A DNA stretch of 64,000 bases from Timema cristinae (GCA_039000515.1 JBCFYV010000100.1:32662421-32726420); one strand, 5' to 3'; counted from the stretch's first letter, positions 1 to 12,420 are shown. Notes: a model not told the origin generated them from the sequence alone. A program made the numbers and translations.

Positions 1-1820
1 ATACTATTTGCACCTTGAAAACATTTACTTGCTTTTTAAAAGTTATTATTTCCTTTTCTAGATAGGCGTACACTTCCACAGAAATTTTTAATCCACATCC
101 TTACAGGAAGACTCCTCCTACATGATCAAGCCAAATAGCCTATTTTTTTAGATTATTTATTAAAAAATGGATTTACAAAAAACTACATAAGGATTTAAAA
201 AATATTGACATTTAGGACCATTCATCGAATTATTCAACAGTGTATAGTTTTTGTTTCAACATTATATCTTTAAAAATAACTTAATAAGACGTAAATTTAT
301 TAACATGAGAAATCCTAACTTGATTTGTCGTTACGTCATTGTTAGGTAATATCCTTAAATAGTTCCCAAACACGTTTCATATTCAACACGCTCTTAAGTG
401 TGACTCACAGTTTGTATCGTTAAAACATACGTAAATATGGGTTATTTTTTCTTGAGTGCATGATTGTAGTTTTTATATGCCAACTGGGGAACTAATTTGT
501 TTTAAAAACCATCTCTAGTTACCAACTGGGTATATGATTTCCATGGTCTATTCTTAGAGTATTAATTTCCTCGCTTTGTTAGCTCAAAGCTAATAAGCTT
601 ACTTGGGAAATAGAACCTCTTTCTTAGATTGTAATAATATGCTCTATAACAGGAATAAGCAATATTTCTATGACCTGGAGTCATGTGGACTTTTTACAAT
701 ATGGCAAACTTTCCGGAGCCATAATAATAAATTTAGTAATATAATTCATTACCCACATTGGTGTGTAACAGATTAAATGTCAAGATCATCTAGACAAGTT
801 TTTCACTGATTGCTTATGAAAATTGTACAGATTTATTGTGTAGGCTTTTATCTTGAAATACATCCCCTTTTCCCACCACCTTAATTCGGCACCCCCTAAA
901 TTCAGGTTCATTTACCCTAAATTAAACACCACCCCATTATTGTGGTTATATTTTGTTAGTAATAATACGTGACACAATATATATCAACAACACAGTATTT
1001 ATAGTTATTACGTCCAAAATAAGAATGATTATTGACTCATTCTAGGGAATATTAAAGTGTAATTGAAAAAGACTACCCATATTAACTTGCAAATTATGAG
1101 AAAGCTACAGTGAAATTCATGTCATGAAAACACATTTAATGCACCTGGATTAAATTCGAACTCCAATCCCTCCAAAGACTGATCTGATATATGAGCAATA
1201 ATTCAATGTCAATTTTTCTAGCAAACAGCTCTGGTACAATTCCTTGTTTTTCTCTTGAAGGAAGTGTAAAATAAAACTATAGTTATGGCTTTGGTCTGTT
1301 ATAAGCTTCATAGTTGGAAGTTTAATACTTATATTATAACCATTACTCAAGATTTTCTGAATTTGACTTTTATCATAAAATAAGAACCAAATTGGGTGTG
1401 TTATTTAATAATCAAGGAACTCCCTTAAAATTAATCAGACTATTTGTATTAATTAAATTATTTTTAAATGGCTTTTATTTTAATTGGTTCTATATAAATA
1501 GCCCCAAAGGTTCGAATTTTAACCACTACACTTCACTGTATCAACTGAGTGTCTCAATTTGCCAGTTTGAATTAATGTTTAGCTATAATTATTCTTTTCC
1601 TATGCAATTATGATATATGTGTTCATATTCCTGTGACTGTTGGGCGGCTTTTTAATAAAGGAAGTTGAAAATTAAATTAATACTATACAATTTATGTGAT
1701 ATTAACAAAGTAAAACAAAATATAGTGTATTAATTTCAAAACAATAGGAGCTTACAAATAATAATAATTATCATATATCCTGGGGGATGAGGGTTTTCCT
1801 AACACACTTTAAAGCTATGC
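1..1820. other. AT-rich unique sequence, no gene seen
   Basis: I see no coding signature, RNA gene or recognisable repeat here. The short open frames at 1,150-1,350 (minus) and 1,392-1,613 (plus) are low-complexity, AT-driven frames without recognisable motifs. Near 850-930 there is a slightly C-rich patch of no clear identity. Confidence 0.6.
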
Positions 1821-2043
1821 TACAGTAGCCCCGTGGCTCTTTGGTGCTAACTGACAGCTCACAGCTGACTTCTGACAGTCAACATTTAGGTGTATACATA
1901 CATTTTGAGTGTCAGCAGTGACAGCTGCTAAACACATGTTTTTGCAGATCATATGGTTCGACGTAGAGATACATAATTTGGTCTGATAACTTTTCAAAGC
2001 CGTCAACTGTCAGTCAGCACTAAAGAAGCCATGGTGCTACAAT
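1821..2043. mobile_element. MITE with ~37 bp imperfect terminal inverted repeats
   Basis: The left end (about 1,821-1,857) and the reverse complement of the right end (about 2,007-2,043) align over about 37 bp. They share blocks such as GTAGC, TGGCT, AGTGCT/GGTGCT and ACTGACAG. The interior is non-coding; a 63-codon minus-strand frame spans it but has no known motif. Size (about 220 bp) and paired ends fit a non-autonomous DNA transposon. The superfamily cannot be assigned because the flanking duplication is unclear. Confidence 0.6.
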
Positions 2044-4255
2044 ACTCTACAAAATTCGGAACAATAAAAATTCACATACAATTGTTACAGGATTCCCTTG
2101 TTTTAATGATACGACCCGCACTACATACAAGTATGAAATATAGTATGGTTTTTATCTCACGGCGTTAAAGTATCACGTTTTAAGTGCCCCGAGCTAAAAA
2201 AAAAAAACTAGTCTCACAACTTTACATGTTTCCCACGTTTGTATTTTTGCTTTTCACTCCAACTGTACTTGGGCTACAGAAAAGACCGTTTGGTGATATT
2301 TTGTTTTGTTTGAACTTGATATTTAAATGCTAAAATTATACCTCGAGACCATGACATGATTTTGATCCTAATTAATATAAGGGTCGTTTACTGAAGATTA
2401 ATTTTTAAACAGTGGGTATTTTATTAAAATTGCTTTAAATATTTTGTTAAAACATGTCTATTTGGGGATTGTTTTATAAATAAGAGTAAATTTTAAATTT
2501 TCAAAAAAATAATTAAGGTAGTTTTTTTTTCAGTTTGAATTTTTTTTAATTGTTGACTTAAACTTTTTCAAAATGTATATCTGAAGATTGTCTCATAATA
2601 TTATTAAAAAGGTTTTCCTATTAAAGCTTATACTAAGCGGTAGTTAACTCAAATGTTTATCAATAAAAATTTTCACAGACTATAATAGACTAAATGAGAA
2701 CGTATGTAAAGATATGTACCACCATTTACTATGCTAGTATTCAAATTTTGTAATATTTCTCAAATTCATTTTAAAATTTGAAACTCACTATACAAAGTAG
2801 AAAATAATTTATATCGCAGCCATCTCATGATGCGACATCTGGTCTTAACAATGACTGAAAAAGGTTCACCTCTCGTCACACTTAGCTCCCTGAGCGAGAC
2901 AGTTAACGAAAATGCTGTCATGAATCATCTTGTGTTCTTGTCTTGAGAATATCCATTTCTCTTGTCTCAAGCGCGATTCACAAGCATGCGTGCATTTTTG
3001 ACACCATGTTTTATTTACATAAATACGAGGCATGTTAGTAAGGATATAGAAGATTTATTAGATCAATTCCATAGTGTATTCCTTAGAATGGTTTGAAAAT
3101 AAATTTGATTTTTTTTTTGTTTTAATTGTAATCAATAAAAATACCATTTAGTTAAATTGAAATTACATTTTTTAAGTTAACTAAAGATGGTTCCATCTAA
3201 ATTTCCAAGGCAAAATTTAAAACATCATTTATTGTGTTAAAGCTAAAATCAAAGTTACCAAACCTATTTTTAGTTGTGCTTATAAATCTATTTTTTGTAT
3301 TATACTATAACAATTCTCAATTATTGTTATCTTAACCTATTATTTATAGGTTTTTGTAGTTTCCTACGCAAATCGTCACACAGCCTAGATCATTTGAATT
3401 TCAATAAATAAATATATAAAAGTTAGGTGCCACAAGTTTTCCTAAGCATCCAACATTCTGATTTCTATATTCCTTGGTTTTGGTTTCTCCCACACCAATG
3501 ATCACGCGATTTAAGAAGTCGTGCCAGTAAAATATATAAAACGCCAACTAAAGCTACCTTAAATAAATAATATGACAAATTTCAATTTTTTTCATGTTTA
3601 TTATTTTATTTTATCTGCATGAATCTGTTGGCTACAATCTCTGAGCTGTCACGCTTGCAAATAACGTAAAAGATTTTTTTTAATAGGCCTGAATTCACTC
3701 ACCAGTGGTCACGTGGCCCTAATGCATTAGGCTCCAATAAATTCTTTAGAAATATAGCAAATGGGCCTACCCTAAGATTTACTTACGGTAATACCAATAC
3801 CAATTTTCTATTTTTGTTAGTTTTGAATTATAAGAACCGGTGGTCAAATGGTGTAAGATGTTAAAACTGGCAATAAACAAACACATTTTAAAAAAACACT
3901 GGATTTTATTAATATGTTTTTGTCCTATACGAAAGTTTTTAAGATTTTTTGTCTTCCAGCCTCACTAGAAAGTTAAGAGTACCTATCTCTCCTCACTTTC
4001 TTTAGGCCTATATTAAAAAATAAACTATTTTATGTCAAAACAAACACACAAATAAATCATAAGATTTCTTGTTCGTCTATCAAAGAGAAGGTACAAGTAA
4101 AGTTATATTTATTATGGTACAAAGGAAAAAGCAATATTTTAATGGCGTTGGTTTTTGTAATCTTGATTTATGTCATACACATAGATAGATATACGAATGA
4201 AAATATCACTATAACATGTAGAGCTTCATTTGCCACAGCGAAAATTTCATTTTTA
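2044..4255. other. AT-rich unique sequence, no gene seen
   Basis: No coding signature. A less AT-rich patch lies at 2,815-3,010. At 3,834-3,865 there is a short match to the head of the SINE-3 family (accggtggtcaaatggtgta), probably a 5' fragment. The rest is AT-rich sequence with homopolymer runs. Confidence 0.55.
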
Positions 4256-4590
4256 CTCTTATTATTGTTGTTATTATTTATTATTATTATTATTATTATT
4301 TTTATTATATTATTATATTATTAGCACCGCGTCTTACTACCCGTTCGGGTTGTACGTACTTACGCTAACGTGTAATGGTAGGGTGAATGTGAGATGAAAT
4401 GGAGGACCTACAGTTTAACGTGGAATCCGAAACACGGTGGAGGTCTGGCATTCCCCACATTCACAAGATGTCTTGTCAGAGGTGAAGGAAGGGTTTGGTA
4501 ATCAGATAAATCTTGCTGGGACCAAGGATTGAACCCTTGACTCCCAGCACAGAAGTCTAACACCTTACCCCTAGACCACCAGGTCACCAT
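4256..4590 (-). mobile_element. SINE-1 copy, full length
   Basis: The copy reads on the minus strand. Its tRNA-like head begins at 4,590 with ACCTGGTGGTCTAGGGGTAA, resembling the A box of tRNA-Glu, followed by a GGTTCAATCC-type B box. The body ends in the shared tail with the ACCCGAACGGGT hairpin and GTAAGACGCGGTGCTAA, then a (TAA)n-like tract of about 65 bp at 4,256-4,323. The open frames over it (4,142-4,324 and 4,408-4,602) are shadows of the repeat. Confidence 0.9.
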
Positions 4591-6055
4591 TTTTACCGTC
4601 AATGTTAACTAGAACTTAGCAAGTCATAGTATATGAACAATTGGTATAAATATATAACCAAGCTTCTCCTCACCTGAAAGTATCAACTTTCGCTTCACTG
4701 GTGAAGTGTGCCTTACGATTTGAATAACCATTTACTATATTTCTACGTATTCAATTTAATGGGAGAAGTTGTATGTATGTAATTTATGTATGTATAGCTA
4801 TTTGTGTAAATGTTAGACATAATCAAATAGATACGTGGAATTGCATGACCTGTGTAGTTTGTAAACAAGTAACTATGAAATCTTCAGTAATTCATCTTTA
4901 GATTTCAAGTGGAAATTTAGCATATAATTTATAAATTGATATTTTTCCTTTTGGATGAATTCAAACATATCTAAATTAAGACTACATTCAAGAGTACTGT
5001 ACGCTATAGTCATGAAGAATAGCCGTGTCTCAGCGGGTTCAAGACGTCAGTTTTTATGATCATTAGTTCGTCAATCTTGTCAAATTGCATCACATACTGT
5101 TGCCTTACTGCTTCTAGTTATATATTCCTTTGACTAGTTTCTCCTTTACTGAACATCAAGACTTTTGTTGATCATCATATTTTATCCATTAGTCTGTCTC
5201 ATAGCGGATATATGTTTAACAACCCTTGCTCTACATCCTCAAGAGAGACAAATATACATTCTGTTTTATTGATGATATAATAAACAAATGTTTATAATAA
5301 TGGCATTTGACTTGATGTTACTCTCAGTATTAACTCTATTGAATTGAAAATGATTACCTATTGAACACAGTTTAGTTTTATTTATATTTGCAATTGGTTT
5401 TAAATTACACAATTGTTTATTTATTTATAATTGTTAATATAATATTGAGCAATAAAAAACAAAATTTCATTATTTTAACATCAACAAAGTCAACATTATA
5501 CAAAAAAGTGTGTGCGTGTGTGAATTTATTTCAACTAAAAAGTATCTTCCTGTTATAATTTTTTTTTACTGGATCATATTTCCAAATACAATTTTTAATT
5601 TATAAAATAATATAGTGTAATTAATTATTTATGTTGAAACCAATATCAATAGTTATATTTTCATTTTTAATCAACATTAATTAACATCTCACAGATTAAT
5701 TAATCAAGGATAAAGCAAAAGCTATCTCATTTGAAAATATTATATTTATCCATGCAAACCTAAACCAATATTAACAGCTTTGTTTGTAGTTTGCAAATAA
5801 CTTTGATATTAAACATGTTGGTAGTAATTGTTAGTATCATTAATTCTAAGCTCTAAAGAAATAAATATTTATGGATGTATGTTACATAAAATTAAATATG
5901 TAGAGAACTCCAGCAAATGCTAATATTATTATTTCACTATAAATAATATCTAATCGCTTTTAAGAGAAAAGATAAGTTGGTGTTATCTTTAATGTGTTTT
6001 TTATGAAGTTAAATTTAAATGTATTTAGTAAGGTAGAACTTTGAGGAAATGATTG
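4591..6055. other. AT-rich unique sequence, no gene seen
   Basis: No open frame of note, RNA gene or repeat family recognised. From about 5,280 to 6,050 the sequence is very AT-rich. Confidence 0.55.
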
Positions 6056-6170
6056 TATTCACACTTTCGTTGAGGAAAGTAGGAAACAATTTAAATGTAT
6101 TTACTCTATGACCAACTATCAGGGATTTAAACCCTGACCTCTCCATCACAGGTCAACCTTAAAAATAGTT
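6056..6170 (-). mobile_element. SINE-3 fragment
   Basis: A degenerate internal piece on the minus strand. It keeps the region opposite the B box (gggatttaaaccctgacct) and part of the body. Head and tail are not visible, so this is an old fragment. Confidence 0.4.
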
Positions 6171-6248
6171 GAGAATAGCTTATTTGGTGTGAGATTCACT
6201 CTTCACCATGAATTATCAAGGATACTTGGGATTTCAAAGAGGTTTTTT

Positions 6249-6486
6249 TTAGCACGGAATCTTATTATCTGTTCACGTTATTTACATATAATGATAATTA
6301 CTCTAAGAAGTTGAGATGAGAAAGGAATCGGTTTAGAGGTAATCTACCCGCATTTAAGTGGAAGTATATTGTAAACTATTTTGGAAAAACCATCCTCAGT
6401 AGACCCGACCATGATTCGAGCCCTGATCTCCCCGCGGGCTAGTCTAATGTGAAAGTGATGCCTTAGACCATTCGACCACTGAAGAA
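6249..6486 (-). mobile_element. SINE-3 copy, diverged
   Basis: Minus strand. The shared tail is recognisable but mutated at 6,249-6,285. The body contains the acccgcatttaagtggaag block, and the tRNA-like head at 6,400-6,483 has a B box (opposite atgattcgagccctgatct) and an A-box region (opposite ccttagaccattcgaccact). Divergence suggests an old insertion. Confidence 0.7.
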
Positions 6487-7270
6487 GGATAAATAACGTT
6501 TTGATTTAAGGTTCCAACAGTTGATTGTTTTAAAAATCTTCTCAGTCGGATAACCTTTATATTACCTACTTCAAATCTTTCCACTATTTGTATAGCCAAA
6601 TTTATCTTCCAGATCCGTACCTAGAAATGTATTTTGAGGGGAGAGTTTATTTCCGGTGACTAGTCCCTACCAGAGAATAGAGATAATTTGCTTGGAACTA
6701 AATCTCTCTTGAAGCAATTTATAGTGTTTGGACATAAAAGGCATAGGGGTGTCGTGGATTTGTTTCACGGTAAGCAGAGCTTATAAAACCTACTTATGAT
6801 AACGTTTTAGCTCACTCAATCTCCATTTGACGCATCATACATAGGTTATACTCTCTATGTTTTACATACCTCAAATAGGAATTTATGCTTGTTTATAATT
6901 GGCCAATGAGAGTTCTTCTGAGTGATGAGGACCATTCACAGCTACAGTTTCAACTAACTCTGCTTACCTGCCCAACAATACATTCCAACTCCACGCCAAT
7001 GATAAAGAGATTTTAGTTGTTAACAATTTTATAAAACGCCAATAAACTATTAATCTAGGAATTGAAAAGAAATTTTAAAAATACGTTATTAACTATATTT
7101 TCAGATAAATTTGAATCACTGGTAGCAGAAAGGATAATAATTAATATTTTTATTTTAAGAGTAATATTGTTATTTTAAAAGTAAAATGTCATCTTAAATT
7201 GATAATGGTATCAAATTTTAGGCTTATAGATTTCTCAGTGGTTAATGTGTCTTTTTTTTCACGTTCTTAG
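6487..7270. other. Gene-free stretch, one weak repeat
   Basis: No gene seen. Positions about 6,865-7,005 share short ordered blocks with 34,840-34,985 (catacctca, caatgag, ctctgctta), pointing to a low-copy dispersed repeat. The remainder is unique AT-rich sequence. Confidence 0.4.
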
Positions 7271-7274
7271 AATG

Positions 7275-7560
7275 AAATTAACAAATCGGAAACCATCCCC
7301 CTGATTTAGTTCACGACCCTAGAGGTCCTGGATTCTATTCCCAACTGGTTCCTTGGGTATTTTCCCCCCCTTAATGATCCCAACGGTCACCAGGACTAGA
7401 ATAACCAGATTTAAGTTAAGTTAAGACTCACCTCAGCTCTATAACTTCTTAATAATTATCATCACGTCATCTCATTTTGGGTACGGCGTGTAGACAATCT
7501 CCTATGATGTAGCCCTTGGTGACGCTCTCAGAGCGGCTAATAGTCTACACATAAGGTGAC
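7275..7560 (+). mobile_element. Possible tRNA-derived SINE of another family
   Basis: A head-like segment (ctagaggtcctggattctat, B-box-like GGATTCTATTCCC) is followed by about 220 bp of non-coding body richer in GC than the flanks. No second copy is evident in the window and no shared tail is present, so the assignment rests on the B-box-like motif alone. Confidence 0.35.
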
Positions 7561-8769
7561 CTAACCTGAATGTCATATCCCCGCCCTGGTTATATGTGCT
7601 GTACGATTAAAAAATATCGAAAATCACAATAAAACAAAGGAATGTGTGAGCTTCATAAAATATTTAAGAGTAAATAAGGTAATATTTTTGTTGGCGTAGT
7701 TCTTTACAATAATATTAAAAAAGTATCATTCAAATGTAGTAAAACCTTTAATAATGGTATTATTATTTAATACAAACCACTATCTGGAACAGCGGTTTTA
7801 ATTTTAAACTAAATATGTTTTATCTAAAAATTAAACCCATCGATTGAGTACACCAGCTAGTTCCACTAATTGCGTTTTCAACAGAGCTTGGAAATACAAT
7901 TTTATTCTTTTATTTTAACCGTTGTTTTGCGGGACTCCAATTTAAATCAAATTAAATGTTTGGATGTAAATGCGTGTATGTAACATAATTAAGAATAAAT
8001 GTATTTATCTTATGATGGCAGGTAACTAATGGTTACAAAATATACCAGTAAGACTATCATTCACACGTCCATTCAAGTGTTTTGAATAAGTAATTTGTTA
8101 AAGATAATATCAATATTCTTGTCTAGTATAATTTGTAATAATAAAATTAAATATTTCAAATTTCCTTTATTATATTGTTGGCCAAAAGTTGTGAGAACTA
8201 TAACAGGCCAACAATGAAAAATACACAAGTGCTTGACATGTGAGCACAACTAGATAATAAAATATACAAACTAATTAACAATACATTTTATTAAAAAGTT
8301 AGTAAACAAGGGAAAAATTAAATAATAAATTCCATGGTTAAAGAGTGCTAGTAAAAGAATTAATTCAAATAACTGTTGCTATTTAAAATATTAAAAACAA
8401 AAGGGGTATCATAATCAAATCCATACGAAAAGAGCTTTTGAAGCTCTAAAATTTTCAAATTCTGTTACAATCATAAGGTATCCAATTAAGAAAAATTTAT
8501 CATAGCAAGCAGCAACAAATCTACGTTGAAATATTTTCATTCTGAGAGAATCAGTTAAGTTAATGAAATTCCAAGCAACACTAGCATATTCGTGCTTATA
8601 TATAACCAAGGCGTAGCACAGATATAAAATACAGCCAAATTTATTATATGAAGAACTAATAAATTTAATAAGTGCAAGTAATTTCGATGAATGTGATAGA
8701 TATATGGTCAACGTGATACTGAAAGTACATATTGTTGATCAGGAGAACATGATATAATCGACTAATTTA
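7561..8769. other. AT-rich unique sequence with a small hairpin
   Basis: No gene or repeat family seen. At 8,174-8,215 a 10 bp perfect inverted repeat (ATTGTTGGCC / GGCCAACAAT) encloses a 22 bp loop. The 98-codon minus-strand frame at 8,415-8,711 has no recognised motif and AT-driven composition. Confidence 0.5.
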
Positions 8770-8780
8770 TAAGCTAGAAA

Positions 8781-9045
8781 GGTGACCTGGTGGTCTAAGG
8801 GTAAGGTGTCAGACTTCTGTGCTGGGGTCCAGGGTTCAATCCTTGGTCCCGGCACAGATTTATCTGATTTCCAAACCCTTCCTTCACCTCTGACAAGATA
8901 TCTTGTGAATGTGTGGAATTCCAGGCCTCCACCGTGGTTCGGATTCCACGTTAAACTGTAAGTCCTTCATTTCATCTCACAATCACCCTACCATTACACA
9001 TTAGCGTAAGAGCGTATAACCCGAACGGGTAGTAAGACGCGGTGC

Positions 9046-9084
<39 letters not shown>
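8781..9084 (+). mobile_element. SINE-1 copy, full length, with TSD
   Basis: A textbook copy: tRNA-Glu-like head (ggtgacctggtggtcta), B box (ggttcaatcc), about 150 bp body, shared hairpin tail and (TAA)n at 9,045-9,084. An exact 11 bp target-site duplication, TAAGCTAGAAA, flanks it at 8,770-8,780 and 9,087-9,097. This proves retrotransposition and defines the element ends. Low divergence from other copies suggests recent activity. Confidence 0.95.
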
Positions 9085-9086
<2 letters not shown>

Positions 9087-9234
9087 TAAGCTAGAAAAGA
9101 TAGGATTAGTTTTTCTATTAAAATATATGGATTTGGTCTTTTATTTATCAATAGACAGTCCATTTTCAAGACACAACTGTAAAATAACATGTAATTTTAT
9201 AACTAATAATAATATTAATAATAAAATTTCATGG
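9085..9234. other. AT-rich spacer
   Basis: The right target duplication of the SINE-1 copy lies at its start. Nothing else is recognised. Confidence 0.5.
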
Positions 9235-9533
9235 TATTAGCCTGCAAGCTAGCTATACTGACCAAGCGACCGCCTCATGGTGGCAAAGATAGTGCTAACA
9301 TTTGCGGATAGAGTATTATATGATTAGCAAAACAAATCCTCCAGCCATTAATCCCAGTTTTTTAGACCGATGCCACTATTTCTTTATCCAAAAGTCTCCT
9401 AATTTGTCCTCACGAGGCTGAGTTGACCTTGTTCCAGACCAAATGCATCATAGGAAACCCTGAAAGCACCGGGATAAAAACCGGGACTTATGGATCTGTA
9501 ACCAGGAGTTCTAACCACTAAACCACAGAGGTC
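9235..9533 (-). mobile_element. SINE-5 copy
   Basis: Minus strand. The tRNA-like head at about 9,455-9,533 reads as CTCTGTGGTTTAGTGGTTAG with a later B-box region. The body includes CTCAGCCTCGTGAGGACAAA, shared with copies at 49.2 kb and 62.1 kb. The tail differs from that of SINE-1 to SINE-3. The head resembles tRNA-Glu/Asp. Confidence 0.75.
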
Positions 9534-10163
9534 AAAAATAAAAATAATTATAATACACCTTCATTGGTGAGCATGTGGACTAAATTTAAAGCTTATCCAA
9601 TCTTATTTGTCGGTTACAAATAATTGGGTATCAAAATCCTGGCCGGGAATACTGAGATTATTATTTCAAAAAGAGATTTCTACTCCACTTCCAGGATATT
9701 TTGAGTACACTTCCAATATTTCTACCTTTATCATCCATACCCCATCAGTGTACATTATTAAACGTGTTTATAGTGGACGGTTACAGTCTAATTGTCATAA
9801 GAATATCGCATTAGAACAAATAAATATATATTTTGGAGGCTAAAACTTATTTTTAATATCTACCAGAAGGGACAGCTTAAGATCACATGACTTTACGTAT
9901 GAATGTGTGAAAGTATATCGTCTAACTTTACTGTCAGATAAGGTCCTTCCTATAAAAACTACGTAGCTTGTGTGACACCACAGACCTTACCCCTCTTTAT
10001 TTAATAGCGTTCTAGTATTTCCAAGTGTAAAAATTTTTCATATACGAGCACATGGAACTTATAAGTTAGCCAAGACTACCGTACTTTAACATTTATTTTA
10101 TAGAAACAAACACGGCATCTGGACACTACAAATCTAAGAGGAATGGAAATAATATACAAAATC
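9534..10163. other. Unique sequence, no gene seen
   Basis: No family recognised. A block at about 9,883-9,915 (gatcacatgactttacgtat) recurs on the opposite strand near 19,915-19,935 and resembles part of a dispersed repeat at 59.73 kb. The 78-codon frame at 9,607-9,843 shows no motif. Confidence 0.45.
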
Positions 10164-10174
10164 AACACTGGGAG

Positions 10175-10436
10175 ACCCACCTCGGTGGCGTAGTTGGCTA
10201 ACGCGCTTGACGTGTTGAGCTCGACTGCTGAGGACGGGGAGATCGAGGTTCAAATCTCGGTCGGGTTAACTGGGGGGGGGGGGGGGGTGTTTCCTAAATG
10301 GTTTTCCACTCTCCCTCCACGAAAATGCAGGTTCACTTCCTCTAATTAAACCTTCCCAATTCCTAATCCTTTAAGCGTAATTAGTATTTAAAGCGTATAA
10401 CCCGAACGGGTAGTAAGACTGGGTGCTAAATATAAA
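10175..10436 (+). mobile_element. SINE-2 copy, full length, with TSD
   Basis: The head begins cccacctcggtggcgtagtt, with B box ggttcaaatctcgg. The body includes ttccactctccctccacg. It ends in the shared tail with its hairpin. An exact 11 bp target-site duplication, AACACTGGGAG, lies at 10,164-10,174 and 10,437-10,447. A run of 16 G residues at 10,272-10,287 replaces the shorter G-rich segment of sister copies. Confidence 0.93.
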
Positions 10437-10447
10437 AACACTGGGAG

Positions 10448-12119
10448 GTAATAAGAGTATATTGGACACTTACCAGTGTGGATTAGTGATTAATCCTTTC
10501 AATTTTCATTGCGATGGACAATATTTACAAACAGTGTTTCAAGTACGAAGGCCATTGTCTTTGTTGTGTTCAAGCTGGCACCCCTAGTAGCAATCATGAG
10601 AACTAGTGTGAGAGGGAAGGTATAGGCCAAACAATAGAGAGGGATTGTTGTTGACATTTAAACGTCACGAGCTTCGAATTTCGTGAGTTGTCAATATAAA
10701 AAGAAAAGTTAATATCTTGTAACCCCCATACCTACTCATAAATAATAGTTAGGGAGGTAACAAAAGAGTTTATTTTATTTTAAATAAAAAAACATATACA
10801 ACTCGTTGGGATGAGTGACGGTGTTCGTACAAAGCACGATAGTTATTAAATCAGGTACTTTCTCTCGAATGTTCATTTTAAATAGGTATACAAAAGAACT
10901 TTAGAAAAAGTTATAGCTAAAGCAAACTTTTATTACATGAAGGACGTTGTGTTCGAGTAACCTTGCGTGCTGCTAGTTCCCTGGACTGCTTCGCAATAGT
11001 CACAACATTAAACAACTATTATATAAAATTCACAAAAATGTCTACTCTCACCCATAAATGGAAACTCTAAACGCATGACACAACAAATTCAAATTTGACC
11101 ATACAAACTATTTCTATCTATGTATTTTAAACTAGTCATAATTCAATATATTGGGAAAATAAAACAGTATCGCACGAGTTCTGTTTTGATATGAAAAACT
11201 AATAAAGGTTACGCCCCTAAAATATATATAACATCAATCGAAGAGCCCTTTTTAGAGGCTTCTAATTTGCATTGAAATAATATATCATACGCCTTTATCA
11301 TATTTTCGGCCTCCTAAATCTGAAAATTTCATAATTTGTAATCAATCACAAAAATGTGGAAATTGAATTTAATAATGACGCTGCCAAGTGGCTGGCACTT
11401 AAATTTAACTTGTGACCCAAAGATTCTAAAGAAACAAACACCAAGTGGGTGTAAGTTTAACTACCTAAACTCAAAGTTCAAATTCAATGATAGAAATTAA
11501 CTTGTTACTGAACCTTCTTTTCATCTGGAGGTGGCCGCCAAATCAAAAGATAAACAAACAATTAAACAGTATTTAGAACCTTCAGGCGGTCTCAAGCCTA
11601 ACTTCGTGCAACGTAAATCAGGTACAACATTTACCAAAGCAGTGAATACAAAGGTATCTCGCCGTCTCGTGGCCCCATCTCAAATTAACATTCGGTAACT
11701 CTAAATTGTAGCAACATTATTAAATAATCTATTAAAAAATAACAAGATGATTAAACTCTACATAATACTAAAATATGTGGAGCCGGCTAACTATGCTATC
11801 TGTTAACAAACGACCAAACTGTCAATTTAATAAGGGTTTGAAAGATATCCGTGATGTGGATATGATGAAATTACGAGAGAAACTCAGGGACCAAATATCC
11901 CTAATAGTTGCATAATTTTAGAGCTGAAAATACGGTTTTACTCTAACCGTGCAAAGACTTAAGCTTTACCACAACCGTAAGAGTCCAAAATACAAGTCCA
12001 TATAGCATGAAATCTATGACAGAAAATAATAAATTTGATAAGTATAGATTCTGAAACGATAACTTTGAAAAGGTTAAATTAACTAATCCGAAAGGGAATT
12101 TAGATTACGAAGATATTTA
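10448..12119. other. Unique AT-rich sequence, no gene seen
   Basis: No coding signature. At 11,385-11,450 two CCAAGTGG motifs and one GCACTTAA lie close together; such motifs resemble NK-homeodomain sites but are too short to be decisive. No repeat family recognised. Confidence 0.45.
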
Positions 12120-12420
12120 TCAAACTATAACATCGTCGCTCACCTTGATGAAGCCAGTATTGCAATAAGTGTACACATTACAGAATCCTATCTCCATATA
12201 ATCCTTGAATCTATCACGTGTTCTCAAGGAGTGGGAATTATAGGAGCGGGAGAGGGTTAAGGAGTAGGTCCTTTGAGAATAAGCTGGAAGGAACGACTTC
12301 CACATAGACGTCATCGGAAAGGACCAGACTACGAGCTTGCCAAACATAGCCGGTAGAGCGCAGTGAACACTTGTGCATTTCGCTCTTCTTTTTTTCTGGC
12401 ACGGTTTGTTAACACGACGA
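12120..12420 (-). other. GC-richer island with a candidate splice donor
   Basis: Local composition is clearly less AT-rich than the flanks. On the minus strand a frame opens with ATG at 12,347 and runs into a strong donor-like junction, AAG|GTGAGC, at about 12,142-12,150. A second frame on the same strand (M H K C S L R S T G Y V W Q A R) is about 46 codons long and stops before the donor. Neither protein is recognised. It could be a first exon or a regulatory island; there is no visible acceptor or homology. Confidence 0.3.

Noticed and set aside
8781..8860. tRNA-Glu-like sequence at the start of SINE-1 copies.
   Set aside because: Repeated identically at many loci with a SINE body and tail; the anticodon and acceptor stems do not pair properly.
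12120..12347. Peptide GFCNVYTYC resembles the crustacean cardioactive peptide pattern (F-C-N-x-aromatic-T-x-C).
   Set aside because: There are no basic cleavage sites and no amidation glycine after the second Cys. The match is short and likely chance.
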